Part shown: piece by piece, positions 34,911 through 39,701 of the stretch
How positions within the stretch are numbered: the stretch's first letter is position 1
How the letters are laid out: each line of letters starts with the position of its first letter
Origin: an uncultured Bacteroidota bacterium
Lineage (GTDB): Bacteria; Bacteroidota; Bacteroidia; Chitinophagales; Saprospiraceae
Assembly (NCBI GenBank): GCA_903905445.1
Contig: CAIVGO010000604.1
Span: 1 to 39,701, forward strand
DNA: 39,701 bases
Direction: 5' to 3'
The notes under the pieces: generated by a model
Database searches by the model: none
What the model was told of the DNA's origin: nothing
The model's input: the letters and a program-made list of their open reading frames with translations, nothing else
Made by a program: the position numbers and the translations under genes

Positions 34911-37900
34911 AAACTAACTTGTACCGCCTGTCCTTCTATTGGAAAAACGATCCAATAGTGCAGGGATTTGTTGGGATGCATTTGGTGCAGGATTAATTGG
35001 CACCAGGCCAATATTTGTGCTTTTTGCTGGGCCTGCGTTTTCCATTTTTTCATGCCTTCGGCAAAAGGTGCAAACAGGACGATGCCTGCTGCTGCGCTGT
35101 TTTCCCAATATAAATCGACCTCCAGGCGCAGTTGTCGTTTGCCGAAGCTGCCTGCTAAAGGATGTTTTGCAAACAAGGTTTTTGGTGCGAATTGTTGCAT
35201 TACAAAACGTTGAAAATCATTTATTTGTTGAGTCAGGGCCTCCACAGGCAGGCTATCTTTCAATTCCCGAATGTCAACTTGCTGTTGCGCCAATTGCTGG
35301 ATACGCACCGGGGGCATGCCCGGTTGCAAGGCGGCGCAGGCTGCTTGTACCGCTTTACTTATATTGGCCGAATAATCGCCTTTGAATTCCAGCCAGGCTG
35401 CAAAAGGAATCGGATCAGCGGTTTGTGGTGCTGGGCCCGGCGCAATTTCCGTCAATGGATCAATCCATAAATTGGTTTGCGGGTTGTTGTTGCGGCCTTT
35501 TCTTTCGGGATGAAACGGCACGGGCGACAAATCTGGCAAGGATTCTGGAAATTCGCGCGGAAATGTTTGCTGCTCTAACTGACAGTAAATCAATTCATTG
35601 TTCCAATAAAACGGCGTTTCATCGGTATGCGGATCAAGGGTCGGGATGGATTCGTCGCCCTGATTGAACACCCGGTTGAGCCACTTGAATCCGCGGGTGG
35701 TACCCGGAAAAATCAGGTAGTCGCGTGCACGTGTGAGTCCCACATACAACAAACGGGCTTCTTCTTCGAGGGCCACTTTTTGTGCAGTTTTCCACGCAGC
35801 GCTGGCGTGTAAGGCTTCCTCCAGGCGTGTGCCGCGCAATTGATCCGCATAAGGATTTACCCAAAAGCGCATCCAGCGGTTACCCAGAATGTTATTTAAA
35901 TCGGGAGTTTCCAGTTCAGCAACCAGGTTAATCCCCCAAATTTGCTCTTTCAGCGCTTGATCCAGGTTGTGACAAATGGTAATGGGGTATTCCAATCCCT
36001 TACTGCGGTGGTACGTTAGCACTTTGATCGCATCGGGGCTGTCGCCAGCGCCTTGTGCATCTTGTTCATTTTCAGCAAGTTGGTTCAGCCAAAGCAACAA
36101 TCCGCCCAATGACGCAGCCGAGTGCAGGCGGTTGCAGGCCGATTCGTATTCGAGCGCATAATACCGCAGCCGATCGAGGTTATCCAGGCGTTGAGCCGGG
36201 TTGCCCCATTGTGCGGCGATGCGGCGCAAATCCAGTTCATTTAAAAGTAAATTGAGGATTTCGGCAGCACTCAAATCGGTGGTATGGCTGCGCAGGCGGT
36301 TTAGTTTTTGCAAAAACGGGTCTTCGCGCAACCAACTGCCGGAAGCGCGGTGGTAGGGTGGAATAGGTTCGCGGATTTCGTCGGCATCCGTTTCGGGCAG
36401 TGAGGGCGGTGGAGCATCCAGGCTTTGCAACCAGTCTAATCGGTGTTCCACGAGTTGTTCCAAGGGTTGGCCGCCAATCATACAGACAATTTCGGCAGCG
36501 CTCAAGGCATCGGCGGCGGTCAGCAAGTAGCGCATGCAGGCCAATGTCAGGCGCGCTTCCTGGGTTTCGAGCAGGCCCACGCGCGCGATGGCTGCTTTAA
36601 TGCCGATGCGGTGTAAGGCATCGGCAATGGCTTGGCAACCGCTGTTGTTGCGGCACAACACGGCAATGTCGCAGGGCTGCACCGGCCGAATTTGATCCCT
36701 TTTTTTGTTAAAAACAGGTGTTTCACGCACTAATAATTGCTGGATTTTGGCAGCAATCGCGTTTTCGGTCCAGGGGGCCCCGGGTGTTTTGCGCTCGTCT
36801 GCTTCACTTAAAAGTCGCCAATGAATCAAGGCGCGATGGTCCTCGCCAGGCATGCGGTTGGGCAATTGAGCGTCGAGTACAGCCTGTTCTTGGGCGATGG
36901 CTGAAACCGGTTCGAGGGCCACTTGATCGGGCGGGGCATCGTGGAAGGCTTTGGTAAAAATGGCATTGACCGCATTTACAAGGTCGGCCCGACTGCGCCA
37001 TGATTTTTTCAAAATATTTTCGTCCAGAATACCTCCAGTGGCATCAATAATGGCTTTCATTAAAGCAGGATCGGCCCCACGGAAGCCGTAAATACTTTGT
37101 TTTGGGTCGCCCACCCAGATCGAATGTTTGGCTAACTGGCTGAGTTGCAAAAAGATATCGAGCTGGATCGGTGAAGTGTCCTGAAATTCATCGACCAACA
37201 ACAGGTCCATTTCTTCCTGCAGGGTTTGACGCACGGCATCGATGCGCAGCAACTTGCTGACATAGGTTTCCATGTCGGTGTAATCAATCAGTCCGCGTTT
37301 TTGCTTGTACGCTTCAAATTCGCCGAGCGCATCCATGGCAATATCAAAAACGAGGTAAATAAAGCCCTGTACATCGGCGTGAAACTGGTGGTGTGCATCG
37401 TGGCTGCGCGCAAACTCTTGAAGCGGCTCAAACAGATCCCGGCTTTTTACGGCAACATTGGTTTTGGCAATTTTTACCCATTCGTGCCAGTACAATTCTT
37501 CGCGCCATTTGAGCTGGTTTTGCAGGGCGCGCAAGGTTTCTGCGGCCTCACGCGTAGCTTTGGTGGTATCCGAAGTATTCGCATCCAAGGCCTCTGCCGT
37601 TTGATCGAGCAAACTCAGGAGTTGGTTGTTCCAGGTCGTTTCATCGCGCGGTTGTACAGGAGGAAGTAACTGCTCAAAGGATTCCCAGGATTTTAATTTG
37701 CTGATTTCCAGCACTTCCCGCGAGAAATTATTGGCGCGTGCTACATCCGTGAGGTCGCGGATTACCCGTCGCCAATCATAGGCATCGCCATACGTTTTTT
37801 TACTCAAACCCAGCCGATCGGCCAGGCGGTTCATTTCTTCGATCCTTTTTTCGGTCAAAACCTGGGAAAGCGACTCGTTGAACAGCCGTTGTCCGTCATT

Positions 37901-38242
37901 TTCAGCAATAATTTCCACCAACGGCGACACCCCCGCTTCGAAGGCAAAACGCTGTAATAAACGTGTACCAATGCTGTGCACGGTGCCGATCAGGGCACTG
38001 CCCAATGCATTGGCCGCTTCACTCATGCCTTCCTCCAGCAGGCGTACGCGTACACGTTCCTGCAATTCAGCGGCGGCTTTTTGGGTAAAAGTAGTGGCTA
38101 TGATGCCATTGGGTCGAATACCCGCTTTGAGCAGGTTGACCATGCGACCAGTTAAGGTATAGGTTTTGCCACTGCCTGCACCAGCAGACAAAACTGTGAT
38201 ATTGAGTGCCGGACTTGTATTTTCGGGTGTTGGGTGTGTCAC
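34907..38242 (-). CDS. UvrD/AddA-like helicase (exonuclease V beta-type)
   Basis: An 1111-residue superfamily 1A helicase. Motifs in order are Walker A SAGAGSGKTYTL (residues 19-30), TFTQKAAAEL (motif Ia), LLLVDEFQDTSPIQ (motif II), GDPKQSIYGFRGA (motif III), WRSRADL (motif IV), LTYHRSKGLEYP (motif V) and LLYVGLTRARDYLIF (motif VI). Such proteins process double-strand ends with an AddB/RecC-like partner, which is not in the window. The last 80 residues, where AddA/RecB carry a PD-(D/E)xK nuclease, keep LRLEVDLYW and QAQILAWCQLIL but lack the D-Y-K element, so the nuclease is probably inactive. The start is a GTG, and no in-frame ATG precedes the Walker A motif. Confidence 0.9.
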   Translation of the reverse strand: MTHPTPENTSPALNITVLSAGAGSGKTYTLTGRMVNLLKAGIRPNGIIATTFTQKAAAELQERVRVRLLEEGMSEAANALGSALIGTVHSIGTRLLQRFAFEAGVSPLVEIIAENDGQRLFNESLSQVLTEKRIEEMNRLADRLGLSKKTYGDAYDWRRVIRDLTDVARANNFSREVLEISKLKSWESFEQLLPPVQPRDETTWNNQLLSLLDQTAEALDANTSDTTKATREAAETLRALQNQLKWREELYWHEWVKIAKTNVAVKSRDLFEPLQEFARSHDAHHQFHADVQGFIYLVFDIAMDALGEFEAYKQKRGLIDYTDMETYVSKLLRIDAVRQTLQEEMDLLLVDEFQDTSPIQLDIFLQLSQLAKHSIWVGDPKQSIYGFRGADPALMKAIIDATGGILDENILKKSWRSRADLVNAVNAIFTKAFHDAPPDQVALEPVSAIAQEQAVLDAQLPNRMPGEDHRALIHWRLLSEADERKTPGAPWTENAIAAKIQQLLVRETPVFNKKRDQIRPVQPCDIAVLCRNNSGCQAIADALHRIGIKAAIARVGLLETQEARLTLACMRYLLTAADALSAAEIVCMIGGQPLEQLVEHRLDWLQSLDAPPPSLPETDADEIREPIPPYHRASGSWLREDPFLQKLNRLRSHTTDLSAAEILNLLLNELDLRRIAAQWGNPAQRLDNLDRLRYYALEYESACNRLHSAASLGGLLLWLNQLAENEQDAQGAGDSPDAIKVLTYHRSKGLEYPITICHNLDQALKEQIWGINLVAELETPDLNNILGNRWMRFWVNPYADQLRGTRLEEALHASAAWKTAQKVALEEEARLLYVGLTRARDYLIFPGTTRGFKWLNRVFNQGDESIPTLDPHTDETPFYWNNELIYCQLEQQTFPREFPESLPDLSPVPFHPERKGRNNNPQTNLWIDPLTEIAPGPAPQTADPIPFAAWLEFKGDYSANISKAVQAACAALQPGMPPVRIQQLAQQQVDIRELKDSLPVEALTQQINDFQRFVMQQFAPKTLFAKHPLAGSFGKRQLRLEVDLYWENSAAAGIVLFAPFAEGMKKWKTQAQQKAQILAWCQLILHQMHPNKSLHYWIVFPIEGQAVQVSF

Positions 38243-38333
38243 AATTTTTGTCTTGTTTTGGCTGCTAAGGTCGTATTTAAGATAGAAACGTAAATATCTT
38301 TTTATCTTTCCGACCTTAATAAAATGCTATCTC

Positions 38334-39701
38334 ATGCAAAATCGTCTACTCTTATTTCCGTTGCTCTGCCTCGCACTCTTATTTGCACAATGTAAAAAAG
38401 CGTCTCCAGTTCCTTTTGAGGAAGATGAAGGGGAGGGCGGTAAAATGAAGTTACGTGAACAATTTCTGACTTTACAACACCGCGCAGCACCGGGCATCGA
38501 CTGGAAACGGGCCAATGAATCGGTAATGGTACAGGATTATTTGCAACAATCGGCTGCTTTCAGTCCGGCAAAAGCCGCCGGCACTTTTGCAAATGGCAAA
38601 ATCAAAGCGGCCTGGTTTGAACGTGGCTCTTTAAACCAGGCTGGCAGTGTTATTGCGATCGATTATGTGCCTGCAAGTGATCAAATTTATACGATTTCGG
38701 CAGGTGGAACGCTTTGGCGCGGCGCTTTAAGTGGCAACAACTGGGCGGAATTGAACCGCAATTTGCGTTTTAACACCGATATTTTACAAGTATTTTCAAA
38801 GCCGGGTGGTGGACAAAGAATTTTGACCGCTATAGGCAAAAAAATATGGTATTCGGACGATGAGGGTGCGAGTTTTACCGAAGCAAGTGGTTGGAATTAT
38901 TACGACGGCTGGGGTGGTCCGATGCAATTGATTGCAGCAAAAGACGGCAGTACGGTTAAAATATACTACACTGTACTTACCTGGGATGCAACGCCTTGGG
39001 CGCCCCGTGTTCAACTCTATTATTCCTCCGACTTGGGTAAAACCTTTAATTTGGTCACCGTTTTTGCTCATGGAAACTCCGATCAAGTGTCAATGTGGAA
39101 TCCGTACGGCACCACAGAGTGTTATTTGCTCAATCAAAGCAACAGACTTTCGAGTGTGAATGGCACAACTGTAACCACGGTTGCCACCAACAGCACTTTG
39201 CCCACCAATACCAGTTGTCAGTTGCGTGGCCATCGCGCCAGCAACGGTACCCTCACGTTTTATGCCATGACGGATCATAAAACGGTGTATCGATCCACCA
39301 ACAATGGCACTACCTGGACCTTGCGTGGTACCACCCCTTCCGGTGCCTGGTCGGTGGGCATGGAAGTGTCGCTGTCCGATCCTGCCAGGTTGTTTTATGG
39401 AGAAGTGAATTGCTATCGGAGTACCAACGGTGGTACTTCCTGGAACCTGGTGAACGAGTGGTGGGAATATTATGGGGATGTTCCGAATAAATTGCACGCG
39501 GACATCATGCAAATCGAGTTTTTCAGAAAAAGCAATAACCAGGAATTTGCACTGATCCCCAACCACGGCGGCATGTATGTTTCGTATAATTTCCTGCAAA
39601 CGACTCAAAATTTGTCCTTAACGGGCCTGAATGTGAGCCAATATTATGATGTGCGCACCGATCCAACCGATCCGAACTATGTGTATGCGGGTTCGCAAGA
39701 C
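38334..39701 (+). CDS. Asp-box (BNR/sortilin-like) propeller lipoprotein, 3' end outside window
   Basis: An open frame of 456 codons without stop to the window edge. The N-terminus MQNRLLLFPLLCLALLFAQC is a lipoprotein-type signal with Cys20, although Gln at -1 makes the lipobox imperfect; a short acidic linker (EEDEGEGG) follows. Several Asp-box motifs (S-x-D/N-x-G-x-T/S-W/F) mark a beta-propeller: YSDDEGASF, SSDLGKTF, STNNGTTW and STNGGTSW. Such propellers occur in sialidases, VPS10/sortilin domains and glycan-binding surface proteins; no catalytic residue is identifiable in this part. In this phylum many of these proteins end in a T9SS sorting domain, which would lie beyond the window. It is divergent from the helicase gene. 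Confidence 0.8.
   Translation, partial: MQNRLLLFPLLCLALLFAQCKKASPVPFEEDEGEGGKMKLREQFLTLQHRAAPGIDWKRANESVMVQDYLQQSAAFSPAKAAGTFANGKIKAAWFERGSLNQAGSVIAIDYVPASDQIYTISAGGTLWRGALSGNNWAELNRNLRFNTDILQVFSKPGGGQRILTAIGKKIWYSDDEGASFTEASGWNYYDGWGGPMQLIAAKDGSTVKIYYTVLTWDATPWAPRVQLYYSSDLGKTFNLVTVFAHGNSDQVSMWNPYGTTECYLLNQSNRLSSVNGTTVTTVATNSTLPTNTSCQLRGHRASNGTLTFYAMTDHKTVYRSTNNGTTWTLRGTTPSGAWSVGMEVSLSDPARLFYGEVNCYRSTNGGTSWNLVNEWWEYYGDVPNKLHADIMQIEFFRKSNNQEFALIPNHGGMYVSYNFLQTTQNLSLTGLNVSQYYDVRTDPTDPNYVYAGSQD

Noticed and set aside
34939-35385. 148-codon forward ORF opposite the helicase gene
   Set aside because: Lies wholly antisense to the conserved helicase reading frame and has no recognisable feature.

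Overview
The window is a stretch of chromosome from a member of the Bacteroidota. Three signs support this. Two secreted proteins end in type IX secretion (T9SS) sorting domains. Several promoters carry the Bacteroidota -7 element TAnnTTTG. Typical families of the phylum are present (DUF3810, AraC with a membrane sensor domain, carboxypeptidase-regulatory/beta-barrel receptor). A Saprospiria-like source is my guess from overall protein style; I could not test it. I saw no tRNA, rRNA, insertion sequence or CRISPR array.

Layout. 1-8072: the 3' part of rpoB and a complete rpoC. They are separated by a strong terminator and two genes that look glycan-related (FkbM methyltransferase, GT-A-like glycosyltransferase), which is unusual because rpoB and rpoC are normally adjacent. 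8128-9756: a T9SS-exported protein on the minus strand. 9994-17445: a complete histidine operon hisG-D-C-B-H-A-F-IE. It is preceded by what reads as a transcription attenuator: a 21-codon leader peptide with four consecutive His codons, an alternative antiterminator pairing and a perfect 15-bp terminator hairpin. The promoter sits so close to the leader ATG that the leader peptide is probably translated from a leaderless mRNA. 17743-18405: a beta-barrel protein with its own terminator.

18511-19814: a two-gene module of a putative helix-turn-helix regulator and an AbiEii-like nucleotidyltransferase, with two identical palindromic operators, one over the start region. This has the architecture of an autoregulated toxin-antitoxin or defence pair. 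19915-21671: a Crp/Fnr-type regulator followed by a sterol desaturase-ferredoxin fusion. A perfect FNR-type palindrome (TTGAT-N4-ATCAA) lies between them, and the regulator has the matching E-xx-SR recognition helix. 21754-27123: a DUF3810 membrane metalloprotease-like protein, a membrane-anchored AraC regulator, a TonB-receptor-like outer membrane protein and a small exported protein. Two copies of a palindromic repeat with compensatory base changes lie directly behind stop codons here. 27116-31134: a GT4 glycosyltransferase and a T9SS-exported GH13 alpha-amylase on the minus strand.

31346-33495: an MntA-HepT toxin-antitoxin pair, then an AAA_14/DUF4143 ATPase whose upstream region holds three copies of one palindrome with centres exactly 39 bp apart; the last copy contains the start codon. 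33510-34511: a sugar-nucleotide pyrophosphorylase-like protein. 34695-34910: a small membrane protein. 34907-38242: a large UvrD/AddA-like helicase whose C-terminal nuclease-like domain appears to lack catalytic residues. 38334-39701: the 5' part of an Asp-box (BNR) propeller lipoprotein that runs off the window. The most promising material for something undescribed is the regulatory DNA: the his attenuator, the HTH/nucleotidyltransferase operators, the phased palindromes and the FNR box.
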